This document shows positions 1 through 8,272 of a DNA stretch of 64,000 nucleotides, in pieces. Source of the DNA: Osedax fenrisi (Eukaryota > Annelida > Polychaeta > Sabellida > Siboglinidae). Made by a program: the position numbers and the translations under genes. Every line of letters starts with the position of its first letter. Within the stretch, counting starts at the first letter, position 1. The stretch covers positions 32,684,028-32,748,027 of the forward strand of contig OZ025243.1 of the NCBI GenBank assembly GCA_964019155.1, in the 5' to 3' direction. The notes under the pieces were generated by a model, which worked only from the letters and a program-made list of their open reading frames with translations, was not told the DNA's origin and did no database searches.

Positions 1-143
1 GGTGCCTATAGGCTATATTAGAGGTGCCTATATGCTACACTAGAGGTGCCTATATGGTATACTAGAGGTGCCTATATGCTAGATGTACCTATATGCTACA
101 CTAGAGGTACATATATGCTATACTAGAGGTGCCTATATACTAG
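1..143. repeat. 22-bp minisatellite, about 7 units, open to the left
   Basis: Seven head-to-tail units of about 22 bp, each opening with a form of GGTGCCTATATGCTA and ending near ACTAGA. Units start at 1, 23, 45, 67, 84, 106 and 128. The fourth is shortened to 17 bp and the last is cut at 143. Point changes differ from unit to unit, so the array is not freshly amplified. It begins at base 1, so the left limit is unknown. Confidence 0.9.
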
Positions 144-286
144 TTATGGGAATTTGACAAAAATCTGGGTTTATCTGCCAGATATCCATTTTATGCCATA
201 TAATTTTTCGGAAATGCAAGCATGATCAAATAATTGTATGCGAATTAGTAAGCGTACTGAATACTGTTTAACTCTATTTATGCAAT

Positions 287-502
287 TTATAGAATATAAA
301 GGAAATCTGTGATATAAAGAATTACAGTACTTAATACAAGATAGGACTTTAGATTCAATAATACTTTTACAAATGTTATTAAGTAAACACTTTCTAATAG
401 TTTTATTTTATATAAATTAAAAAAAGTAGAACGACATACACTTGAGATTTGATCGATAAAACTTAGCTTACTATCATAAATAAAACCAATATTTGTAACC
501 AA
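287..502 (-). pseudogene. LINE reverse transcriptase fragment, C-terminal part
   Basis: The minus strand is open for 71 codons. It contains the pattern NIGFIYDSKLSF followed by an IS-VC-S-FF segment. In CR1/Jockey/L2-type non-LTR retrotransposons this pattern lies just after the reverse transcriptase palm (usual form: lG-fDs-LsF--qI--v--s-f). No catalytic motif is present, so this is only a C-terminal scrap. A second LINE scrap of a different lineage follows at 545-712. The lineage cannot be fixed from so short a piece, and the fragment is non-functional. Confidence 0.55.
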
Positions 503-544
503 ATTTGTTGGCGAAATAATATGTCCATTAATAACTATTGGAGG

Positions 545-712
545 AAAAATTTAATGTCATGGGGCGCTGATGATTTTCTCACAATATTTCTCCATTTTAC
601 TTTGTCGTCCGCATGGATTCACAAATATCCCGACCAGCTTTGTATGTTATCAGACCATTTCATCCTTGGACGTTCTCTTCTTCTTGTACCATTTACGGTA
701 CCTTGAAATATG
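545..712 (-). pseudogene. RTE-like LINE C-terminal tail fragment
   Basis: Read on the minus strand, this gives GTVNGTRRRERPRMKW, then a variable stretch, then KVKWRNIVRKSS. That is the usual C-terminal tail of RTE-like LINE polyproteins (GxRxRGRPRxRW ... WR). One in-frame stop interrupts it. A better preserved relative lies at 16890-18800, where the matching part reads GTRMRGRP. The small open frame on the plus strand at 521-706 is the shadow of this fragment. Confidence 0.7.
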
Positions 713-1154
713 ACCTTCGACTTAAATAAGTTATATAAGATTACTAAATAAGTCATTTAATAATAATAAATATTCTATATGTATGGCCGATAGCTTTATA
801 AGCACAGTTTGCAGTCCGAAAATATAAATTTGATATACATAAGTCATATAATATTACTAAATAAGAAAAATAAGATTAAATATATATTACTAAATAAGTT
901 ATTCTAATAATTATTATAATAGATAAATACATACAAATTAGAATATCTCAAATAACTAAATTAATAAATCATTCAGAAAATAAAATGATACAAAAATCAT
1001 ACATTTTAAACACCAATAAATGTTATCATTATTATTTATAAACATTTATTAAATGTTCTATTATTTTATTATTATATAACGAAATATTGTTATTATTATT
1101 ATACTATGTAATATATGTAATATATTAATTATATTACTGTAATACTTACATAAT

Positions 1155-1285
1155 TTGTTATAATATATTTTAACTTCTATATAACCATTTGACATTCGGA
1201 TCTAGTCAATATTTAATATTGACTAGATACGAATGACAAATGGTTATATACTCTATAATATAGAAGTTAAAATATATTATAACAA
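1155..1285. repeat. Fold-back hairpin element (MITE-like)
   Basis: Two arms of about 60 bp are reverse complements around a centre near 1216. The outer ends are TTGTTATAATATATTTTAAC on the left and its complement ending at 1285. The inner part pairs CTAGTCAATATT with AATATTGACTAG. The right arm carries about 10 extra bases. There is no open frame. It resembles a small non-autonomous fold-back element, but no clear target duplication can be called in this AT-rich flank. Confidence 0.75.
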
Positions 1286-1414
1286 TTTCTGTAATATATC
1301 CTACATAATATTATAATATATAATATTATAATATTATTATATTATAACTTATATTTAATATAAGTTTAATATAATATTACCAGTATTATATATATAATTA
1401 TTATATATTATATA

Positions 1415-1445
<31 letters not shown>

Positions 1446-1446
<1 letters not shown>

Positions 1447-1848
1447 GTTATAGAGTGAGTCATGATAGATTTAGATTGTATAAGAGCGCCTCGACTGCGA
1501 ATGTATATTGTAGCTATTGCAATCGGTATTCCATAAATACACTGCCACTGTCCGATGCACTGGAGTGGAACGCGTTCAGTAAATATTGATTCGCGTTTAT
1601 GTTATTTGTTTCATTCTGATTTTGGACATAAAACGAATAGTGTCAGTTATTTACTAACTAAAATATAGAATCGACGAACCCGCATACATGGTAAACTATT
1701 ATTATTATATTATTGTTATTATTATTATTATTATTATTACATACTATCCTATATAGGTTGATACTGAATAAAGTTGATTAAAATAGAAACACAGTTGTTA
1801 TTTCTTCTGTGGATAACAGTACTACGTCTATACGGCGACCGTACAACA
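1446..1848 (+). repeat. 5' LTR
   Basis: Begins TGTTATAGAG and ends GTACAACA, giving the usual TG...CA ends with a 4-base inverted repeat (TGTT/AACA). A polyadenylation signal AATAAA lies at 1767-1772. A (TTA)n tract sits near 1697-1739 and is one unit longer than in the 3' LTR. The LTR is 403 bp. The GC level is clearly above the flanks in its first half. Confidence 0.95.
1767..1772 (+). promoter_or_regulatory. AATAAA polyadenylation signal in 5' LTR
   Basis: AATAAA in the last quarter of the LTR, repeated at the matching place in the 3' LTR (6529-6534). Its position fits an R-region polyadenylation signal. Use is inferred. Confidence 0.55.
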
Positions 1849-1849
1849 T

Positions 1850-1862
1850 TGGTGACAGCGGC
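1850..1862 (+). promoter_or_regulatory. Putative primer binding site
   Basis: TGGTGACAGCGGC begins two bases after the LTR end at 1848. It starts with TGG, as expected for pairing with a tRNA 3' CCA. I cannot name the tRNA from memory. Confidence 0.65.
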
Positions 1863-1895
1863 TACTATTATCTCAACTGTAGACAACCGTGTATC

Positions 1896-2137
1896 GACGC
1901 CACGAGAAACCCGGAAGGACAACTGATACCTGGTAAAGCAGACGCCACGAGAAACCCGGAAGTACCAATCGGTACCCGGTATCATACACAACTGTGTATC
2001 GACGCCACGAGAAACCCGGAAGGACAACTGGTACCCGGTAAAAGAAGACGCCACGAGAAACCCGGAAGGACAACTGATACCCGGTAAAGCAGACGCCACG
2101 AGAAACCCGGAAGTACCAATCGGTACCCGGTATCATA
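1896..2137 (+). repeat. Leader minisatellite, five units of about 45 bp
   Basis: Five copies of a unit starting GACGCCACGAGAAACCCGGA begin at 1896, 1941, 2001, 2047 and 2092. Spacings are 45, 60, 46 and 45 bp. Units alternate between two endings: one with GGACAACTG and one with GTACCAATCGGTACCCGG. It lies in the untranslated leader between primer site and gag and is far more GC-rich than anything around it. All three frames of both strands are open across parts of it, which produces several spurious short frames. Confidence 0.92.
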
Positions 2138-2246
2138 CGTTAGTGTATTTATTGAGTGCGTGATTGTGGTATCTGAGTGCAATATACGTGGACTGTTTCA
2201 GTGACCTATTTAAAATTCTTTTTTTGCTTTTGTAACTAAAACTATC

Positions 2247-3047
2247 ATGACCGAGGTAGATAAGGATACCAAACCTGTAGGGAGGCCACCTAAGAAGGAT
2301 TCGAGTTATGTAAAATTGTCAAATTTTAGTGATGGCATAGATGTGAATGAGTGGATAAATATGGCGGATGAATGCGTAAGCTTATTAGGATTTAAAGGGG
2401 AGGAGGCAGCTGGATTTATACTTTACCACATACGGGGGGGGGGCGCTAAGTTAGAATTGTTAATGCTAGGCGAGGCTCTATTAAGTAAGCAAGCGATATT
2501 TAAGGGTTTGAGGAATAGGTGTAAGCAGAAGAGGGCACGAGGGGAGAGGTTAAGAGTAATGGTAGAAAGGAGACAAGGGGAAGAGGAGAGCATTACTTCT
2601 TTTGCGGATGATATTTTAAGATTGGGAGTAGAGTTAAAGGAGGATGTGGATGGTTGGGAATCGTTGATGGCAGACACATTCAAAAGTAATGTATGGGATA
2701 GGAGTCTAAGGAGGGAGTTACTAGTGACTGGGGAGCTTAAGACATTCAGCCAGGTACGGGAGAGGGCACGACTGTTCGAGTCACTTAGGGAGGAGGGAAG
2801 TGGTGGATATGAGATTCGGGCGGTAAAGGTAGATAGAGTAGATAGTACAGATAGAGATGAAATAAAAAGGCTGGGGAATCATGTTAGAGAACTAGAGTAT
2901 AGGTTAAGGGAGAGTGGTGGTAGACAGGTAGAGAGACATGGGCAAGTAGGTAGACCGATGGTTAGATGTTATCGGTGTGGTGAGATAGGACATATTTCGA
3001 GATGGTGTAAAACGGAAACCCATTTAAATGGCAACCCATCTCAGTAG
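2247..3047 (+). CDS. gag: Gag polyprotein with CCHC zinc knuckle
   Basis: Gag is the structural protein that packages retrotransposon RNA into virus-like particles in the cytoplasm. The frame is 266 residues and intact. The N-terminus is charged and Lys/Pro-rich (GRPPKK). The middle is helical and rich in Arg and Glu, as in retrotransposon capsid regions (about residues 25-190). A single zinc knuckle CYRCGEIGHISRWC near the end gives C241, C244, H249 and C254 (C-x2-C-x4-H-x4-C). The ATG at 2247 is the first in this frame after the leader repeats. The stop is at 3045-3047. The last 12 codons overlap the pol frame, which lies in the -1 register, with a slippery site at 3023. At 266 residues it is short for a gypsy Gag but contains the expected end. 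Confidence 0.9.
   Translation: MTEVDKDTKPVGRPPKKDSSYVKLSNFSDGIDVNEWINMADECVSLLGFKGEEAAGFILYHIRGGGAKLELLMLGEALLSKQAIFKGLRNRCKQKRARGERLRVMVERRQGEEESITSFADDILRLGVELKEDVDGWESLMADTFKSNVWDRSLRRELLVTGELKTFSQVRERARLFESLREEGSGGYEIRAVKVDRVDSTDRDEIKRLGNHVRELEYRLRESGGRQVERHGQVGRPMVRCYRCGEIGHISRWCKTETHLNGNPSQ
3023..3029 (+). promoter_or_regulatory. Candidate -1 ribosomal frameshift site (TTTAAAT)
   Basis: The heptamer is T TTA AAT in the gag reading frame (CAT|TTA|AAT), exactly the X XXY YYZ form used for -1 frameshifting. The pol frame is in the -1 register and is open from 3011 through the gag stop at 3045 up to 4172. A slip here would give a Gag-Pol fusion. I did not find an obvious downstream pseudoknot by eye. 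Confidence 0.7.
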
Positions 3048-3061
3048 GTCAGGTTACGGGG

Positions 3062-4174
3062 ATGGAGAATAGGTCGAATTCCTGGTTAATAGGTGGTTGT
3101 CCGCGAGCAGGGGTTAATATTAGTGTAGGGACGAGAGTGAGGGTAGTACAGTTTTTAGTTGACACGGGAAGTCAGGTATCAATAATTCCATATAGAATAG
3201 TTAAGGAGTTAGGGCTAGAGGTAATAGAATCCCCACAGCTAAGGTTAAAGGCAGCTAATGGCATGGGAGTACATAATTTTGGCAATGTCATGGTAGATAT
3301 AGAGCTATGGGGAAAGGTATTAAAAGGAGTAGGATTGGTAGTTACGAAAACAGACGGTGTATGTATATTAGGGATGAATATTCTTGCAATGATCGAGTAT
3401 AGTAACTGGGAATTAGGTAGTAATCAAGTAGTAGTTGAATGTGATAAGGGTCTAGATATACATATTGGGTGCGATATAAGAAGTAGAAGGAAGGGGATCA
3501 AATGCCTGATTGATCGCTATCGGGACTTATTTGTGAGGAAAGGTAGTCAGTTAGGGTGTGCTAATGTAGAGACCCATACAATATGGACAGTTGACGAAGT
3601 TCCGGTAGCTCAACCATATAGAAGGGTAGTACCGACGGAGGTTGGACCGGTAAAAATACAAATAGAGGAATGGTGTAGAGATGGAGTTATAGTTAAGTCA
3701 AAGAGCGCATATGCCAGTCCTTTAGTAGTCGTAAAAAAAAGTAATGGGGATCTGAGACTTTGCGTAGACTATCGTAAATTAAATGCTAAAACTGTCAGGG
3801 ATGCATATCCCATCCCAATGGTAGATGATTCATTGGAATCTTTAGAAGGTGCTAAAATATTGTCATGCTTTGACCTTAAATCAGCTTATACGCAAGTAAG
3901 ATTAGATGTGAAACAACAACATAAAAAGGCATTTAGTTCGCCATGGGGCCTATATGAATTTACTAGGATGCCATTCGGTTTGGTTAACGCACCCGCGACT
4001 TTCCAAAGAATCATGTCTAATTTATTTAGGGAGGAGATATTTAAGTTTATGGTGTGCTACCTAGATGATGTTGTGGTATATTCTAAAACACACGAAGAGC
4101 ATGTAGAACATGTAGAGATAATATTGAAACGATTAGAAAAGGTGGGACTACGGCTTAATAGTAGTAAGTGTTAA
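3062..4174 (+). pseudogene. pol: Pol, first segment: protease and most of reverse transcriptase
   Basis: The frame from the first ATG gives 370 residues, but it is open further back to 3011 and is probably entered by frameshift from gag. The aspartic protease shows its active site FLVDTGS (D34 at nucleotide 3161) and a later ILGMNIL segment. The reverse transcriptase follows from about residue 180: YRRVVP, KSNGDLRLCVDYRKLN, FDLKSAYTQVRL with the first catalytic Asp, FTRMPFGLVNAPATFQ, and the catalytic box YLDD at residues 333-336. The segment ends with TAA at 4172-4174, in the middle of the conserved stretch joining palm and thumb. The same frame continues directly after it, so this is a premature stop, not a natural end. 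The protein would lack RNase H and integrase. Confidence 0.93.
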
Positions 4175-4180
4175 CTGTTT

Positions 4181-4582
4181 ATGAAGGAGATTATATTCCT
4201 GGGTATGAATATTTCGGAAAATGGGATTAGGACTAATCAGGAGAATACACGGGCTATTAGTGAGTGGCCTAGGCCAAGGAATTTAAAAGAATTAAGATCT
4301 TTTCTAGGAGTAGGGTCTTATTATAGGAAATTTATTAAGGGATATTCAACATTAGTGTCACCATTAACGTTATTAACTAAGTCTGGAGAAGGGATGGGTA
4401 GGATTTCAAAGAGGAGAAGTAGGAGAATTAATTTAGAATGGAATGAGGAGTGTGAGGTGGCCATGAAATCTTTAAAATCAAAGATTATAGAGGCACCGGT
4501 ACTAAGTTTACCAAAATATGGGTTTCCCTTTATTTTAGAGACCGATGCCTCAGACGTTGGTCTGGGGGCCGTGTTAAGTTAG
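4181..4582 (+). pseudogene. pol: Pol, second segment: reverse transcriptase thumb to RNase H start
   Basis: Same reading frame as the previous segment, separated only by the TAA at 4172. It opens with KEIIFLGMNIS (usual form FLG), followed by the thumb motif LRSFLGVGSYYRKFIKGYS, then the start of RNase H with ETDASDVGLGAVLS, where the first catalytic Asp sits near 4543. It ends at TAG (4580-4582), directly after GAVLS, a position that in relatives is usually a glutamine. The frame continues on the far side. The ATG at 4181 is unlikely to be a real start. Confidence 0.9.
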
Positions 4583-5116
4583 AGAATAGATGGTAATTTA
4601 CGAACAATAGCATTCGCGAGTAGAACTCTTAGTACAGGGGAGAAAAATAAAGCTAATTACTCATCAAAAAAACTAGAGTTTATAGCGATAGTTTGGGCAG
4701 TATCTGATAAATTCAGACATTATTTAATGGGATCCAAGTGCACTGTATATACGGATAATAGTGCTGTGGCGTATATATCAAGGAAAGGGGAGTTGACAGC
4801 ATTAGAGCAAAGATGGGTTGCTCGATTGGCACCGTTTGACTTAGATATAAAGTATAGAGCAGGAAGCTTAAATCAGGTGGCCGACGCATTGTCTAGGAAA
4901 CGAAGTAGTGAAGTAGAAGGGGAGGATATTATGATATTATATGAAGATTACCTAGAGGTTACTGAGGTTAAGGTAGTACAGGATATTAGTAAAGAAGAGT
5001 TAAGGAAATATCAGTTAGAAGAGAGAGACTTAAGTAAGATTATAGGGGAATTAGAGTCGGGACATCCGAAAGGACACTATAGAATAATAGATGGTATATT
5101 ATACATGGGTAGATAG
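4583..5116 (+). pseudogene. pol: Pol, third segment: RNase H and linker
   Basis: Continuing in the same frame after the TAG at 4580, the text reads IAFASRTLS, then NYSSKKLEFIAIVWAV, FRHYLMG, and YTDNSAVAYI with another catalytic Asp, then ADALSR. These are the ordered RNase H blocks of gypsy Pol. The first ATG lies at 4727, inside the domain, so an independent protein would be truncated. A linker rich in Glu leads towards integrase (GHYRIIDGILYM). The segment ends at TAG (5114-5116). Together with the two earlier stops, this is the third in-frame interruption in an otherwise well kept frame. Confidence 0.88.
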
Positions 5117-5137
5117 AATGGTAATGATGTTCTAGTA

Positions 5138-6115
5138 GTGCCAAGGGTAATGATTAAAGAAATATTAGTAGGATTACATGATAAGAATGGGCATCAGGGG
5201 ATATACCGTACTGTATCTCTGATAAATAGTAGATATACATGGAAAAGTATATATAAAGATGTAAAGGAATATATACTAAAGTGTGAAGTATGCCAGATAT
5301 CGAAGCAAGGTAGAATACCTAGAGTAGAGATGGGATCACTAGTGGCATCTAGACCTCTAGAATTAGTATTTCTAGATTTTGTGGGATTAGATAAGGCTTC
5401 AGATGGAAGAGATAGCGTCTTGGTTATTACCGACGCATATACAAAATTAGCAAAGGCAGTACCCACTAGGAACCAATTGGCCGTAACAGTAGCAAATATA
5501 TTGATGAACGATTGGATTTTCTGCTATGGGATCCCATTAAGGATACATACGGACCAGGGGAGGAATTTCCAATTAGAAGTAGTTCGAGAGATTTGCAAAT
5601 TATTTGGTATAAGACAGAGTAGGACAAGTCCCTATCATCCGGAGGGTAATGGTCAATGCGAGCGTATGAATAGGTCAATAATTACTATGTTAAGGACTCT
5701 TTGTAGCGAGGACAAAAGTCAATGGCCAATACATCTACCGAAATTAATTCATGCTTATAACTGCACTCCGCATAAAACCACAGGGTTTTCACCATTCTTT
5801 CTGATATTTGGCCGGGAGGAAAATCTACCTGTATACACACAGATGGGTTTAAGTAGGAGAAATGTAGAAAGTGATTGGGTTTGGGAGACTAGTAAAAAGA
5901 TGGGTGAAATTAACCGGCGGGTTCTCAAATTACTAGGGGAAACTAATAGAGGTAAGGAGGAATCGAGGGATGATCTCGAAGTTGGGTGTGAGGTATTAGT
6001 AAAAAATAGAGTATTAGGCAGGCGGAAATTAGCGAATATTTGGGGCGATATAAGTTGGACGGTAGAAGGTAAAGTAAGAGATACGTCTGCATATATGATA
6101 ATGAGAGGGGGTTAA
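5138..6115 (+). pseudogene. pol: Pol, fourth segment: integrase
   Basis: Integrase inserts the cDNA into the genome. The zinc-binding HHCC domain is complete: H14, H19, C49, C52. The catalytic core has D80 (LDFVGL), D139 (HTDQGRNF) and E175 (GNGQCERM), a D-x58-D-x35-E spacing typical of Ty3/gypsy. The C-terminal part (residues 230-325) carries the basic linker and a strand pattern WGDISWTVEGKV. The frame stops at 6113 just after a run of five G at 6106-6110. In another register, open text ending at a stop at 6160-6162 has the basic make-up expected for the very C-terminus, so a one-base slip in the G run is likely. The whole segment is in frame with the previous ones. Confidence 0.92.
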
Positions 6116-6199
6116 AAAGGGTTGAGAATAGAAGGAATTTGAGAAAGGTGACATTTAAATAGTGTAGTATGAAAATGTTGGGGCAAAATTTTGTTTGTA

Positions 6200-6210
6200 G
6201 TAGGGGTGGA
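6200..6210 (+). promoter_or_regulatory. Putative polypurine tract
   Basis: GTAGGGGTGGA lies directly before the TG of the 3' LTR at 6211, where the plus-strand primer of an LTR element is expected. The tract is short and carries two T. Confidence 0.5.
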
Positions 6211-6604
6211 TGTTATAGAGTGAGTCATGATAGATTTAGATTGTATAAGAGCGCCTCGACTGCGAATGTATATTGTAGCTATCGCAATCGGTATTCCATA
6301 AATACACTGCCACTATCCGATGCACTGGAGTGGAACGCGTTCAGTAAATATTGATTCGCGTTTATGTTATTTGTTTCATTCTGATTTTGGACACAAAACG
6401 TATAGTGTCAGTTATTTACTAACTAAAATATAGAATCGACGAACCCGCATACACGGTAAACTATTATTATTATATTAGTGTTATTATTATTATTATTATT
6501 ACATACTATCCTATATAGGTTGATACTGAATAAAGTTGATTAACATAGAAACACAGTTGTTCTTTCTTCTGTGGATAACAGTACTACGTCTATACGGCGA
6601 CCGT

Positions 6605-6610
<6 letters not shown>
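6211..6610 (+). repeat. 3' LTR
   Basis: Direct repeat of 1446-1848, with the same ends (TGTTATAGAG ... GTACAACA). About eight substitutions and one missing TTA unit against the 5' copy. AATAAA at 6529-6534. The small open frame at 6169-6354 is a chance reading across the LTR start. Confidence 0.95.

Positions 6611-6655
<45 letters not shown>
6611..6655. repeat. (TA)n microsatellite at the LTR element's right flank
   Basis: An uninterrupted TA run of about 45 bp starts on the base after the 3' LTR. A TA-rich run also precedes the 5' LTR (about 1394-1445), so both are halves of the target site. Confidence 0.95.
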
Positions 6656-6660
<5 letters not shown>

Positions 6661-7403
6661 TTTATAAATGTTATATTGTCTTATTATTATATCACGTATA
6701 TATTTTCATTATAATAATTATATTATACACTTATAGTGTAGAAACTACTAAGTATCGATCGCTATATATTTGAAATGTCACATTACATTGGGGAATACGG
6801 ACAGTAGGCAAAAATTAAATAACTATAAATAACAAAGTTCACTCGAGGCGTGCGTTAAGGCGGTTTTTCTAAAATGGGAATTGAAACGCATACGTCTACC
6901 TAGAAGAGATCATTAATAAATGAACTACGAAAAAAAATTGAAATCGCTCAATTAGAAAATTTGGCAGGAGGCCTAGAAATTTAACATGGGGAAGATAGGA
7001 AATTTATAATGGGGTGAATAGGCGTACATTTGTTTACCATTTTTATTACATTATACTACCATGTTAGATACACACTTTTTTTGTGTCAATAATATATATA
7101 TATAAATATAAATTTAATACAAAATAATACATTTTTGTTTGTTTTATATACATAGTTAATAGTTTGATTGTAGATTCATAATGTATTAAGTTCCTATATT
7201 AACACATTCAATTTATATTTATTTATGACTATAAATTTATCACCAAGAAATATTCATTACTGTATAATTAAATTAATAGGGAAATATTAAAAAGCTTGAT
7301 ATTTTTTTTTTCATATTATATAAATGTAAATGTATTATAAGAAGTATATATAAATATATTAAAGTTGATTTATAAATTATAAAAATAAAAATTTCGAACC
7401 AAT
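6656..7403. other. AT-rich stretch without recognisable gene
   Basis: No frame with a recognisable domain. A slightly GC-richer patch at about 6780-7030 reads NELRKKIEIAQLENL on the plus strand, which looks like a short coiled-coil scrap, but it is bounded by stops and I cannot assign it. Confidence 0.5.
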
Positions 7404-8272
7404 CGAACCGTACTTTTCAAATATCTAATACGAACGAACCGTACTTTTCAAATATCTATTACGAACGAACCGTACTTTTCAAATATCTAGTACGAACGAA
7501 CCATACTTTTCAAATATCTATTACGAATGAACCGTACTTTTCAAATATCTAATACGAACGAACCGTACTTTTCAAATATCTAATACGAACGAACCGTACT
7601 TTTCAAATATATATTACGAACGAACCGTATTTTTCAAATATCTAATACGAACGAACCGTTCTTTTCAAATATCTATTACGAACGAACCGTACTTTTCAAA
7701 TATCTAGTACGAACGAAACGTACTTTTCAAATATCTAATACGAATAAACCGTACTTTTCAAATATCTAGTACGAACGAACTGTACTTTTCAAATATCTAG
7801 TACGAACGAACCGTACTTTTCAAATATCTATTACGAACGAACCGTACTTTTCAAATATCTAATACGAACGAACCGTACTTTTCAAATATCTAGTACGAAC
7901 GAACTGTACTTTTCAAATATCTAATACGAACGAACCGTCCTTTTCAAATTATAAGTACGGACGAACTGTACTTTTCAAATATCTAATACGAACGAACCGT
8001 ACTTTTCAAATATCTATTACAAACGAACCGTACTTTTCAAATATCTAGTACGAACGAACTGTACTTTTTAAATATCTAATACGAACGAACCGTACTTTTC
8101 AAATTATAAGTACGGACGAACTGTACTTTTCAAATATCGAATACGAACGAACCGTACTTTTCAAATATCTATTACGAACGAACCGTACTTTTCAAATATC
8201 TAGTACGAGCGAACCGTACTTTTCAAATATCTATTACGAACGAACCGTACTTTTCAAATATATAGTACGAAC
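7404..8272. repeat. 31-bp minisatellite, about 28 units
   Basis: Head-to-tail units of 31 bp containing CGAACCGTACTTTTCAAATA followed by TCTA(A/T/G)TA. Units differ mainly at that one position (A, T or G) and at ACC/ACT. A variant with TTCAAATTATAAGTACGGAC occurs twice (about 7945 and 8100), each followed by a similar run, which suggests that a block of units was duplicated. In units with the G variant, CGTAC and GTACG form a short inverted repeat. Confidence 0.95.

Larger units (their letters stand above)
1446..6610 (+). mobile_element. Ty3/gypsy LTR retrotransposon, complete outline
   Basis: Two long terminal repeats (1446-1848 and 6211-6610) enclose a primer binding site, a leader with tandem repeats, a gag frame with a zinc knuckle, and a pol region in the order protease, reverse transcriptase, RNase H, integrase. 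That order places it in the Ty3/gypsy group. No envelope frame follows integrase; the LTR starts about 95 bp after the last pol stop. Both flanks are (TA)n, so the element sits inside a TA microsatellite and its target duplication (4-5 bp of TATA) cannot be told apart from the repeat. The LTRs differ by about eight substitutions and one TTA unit, so insertion is fairly recent. Three in-frame stops in pol make the copy unlikely to be autonomous. Confidence 0.97.

Noticed and set aside
1749..2182. Several overlapping open frames on both strands
   Set aside because: They arise because the 45-bp leader repeat has no stops in most frames. There is no start or domain evidence.
4172..5116. A ciliate-like genetic code as explanation for the TAA/TAG stops
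   Set aside because: Ordinary CAA/CAG glutamine codons are common in the same frame, gag ends at TAG, and the other repeats are arthropod-like. Kept only as an alternative to test.
7404..8272. CRISPR-like repeat array
   Set aside because: Units are directly tandem with no unique spacers, and the window is eukaryotic.
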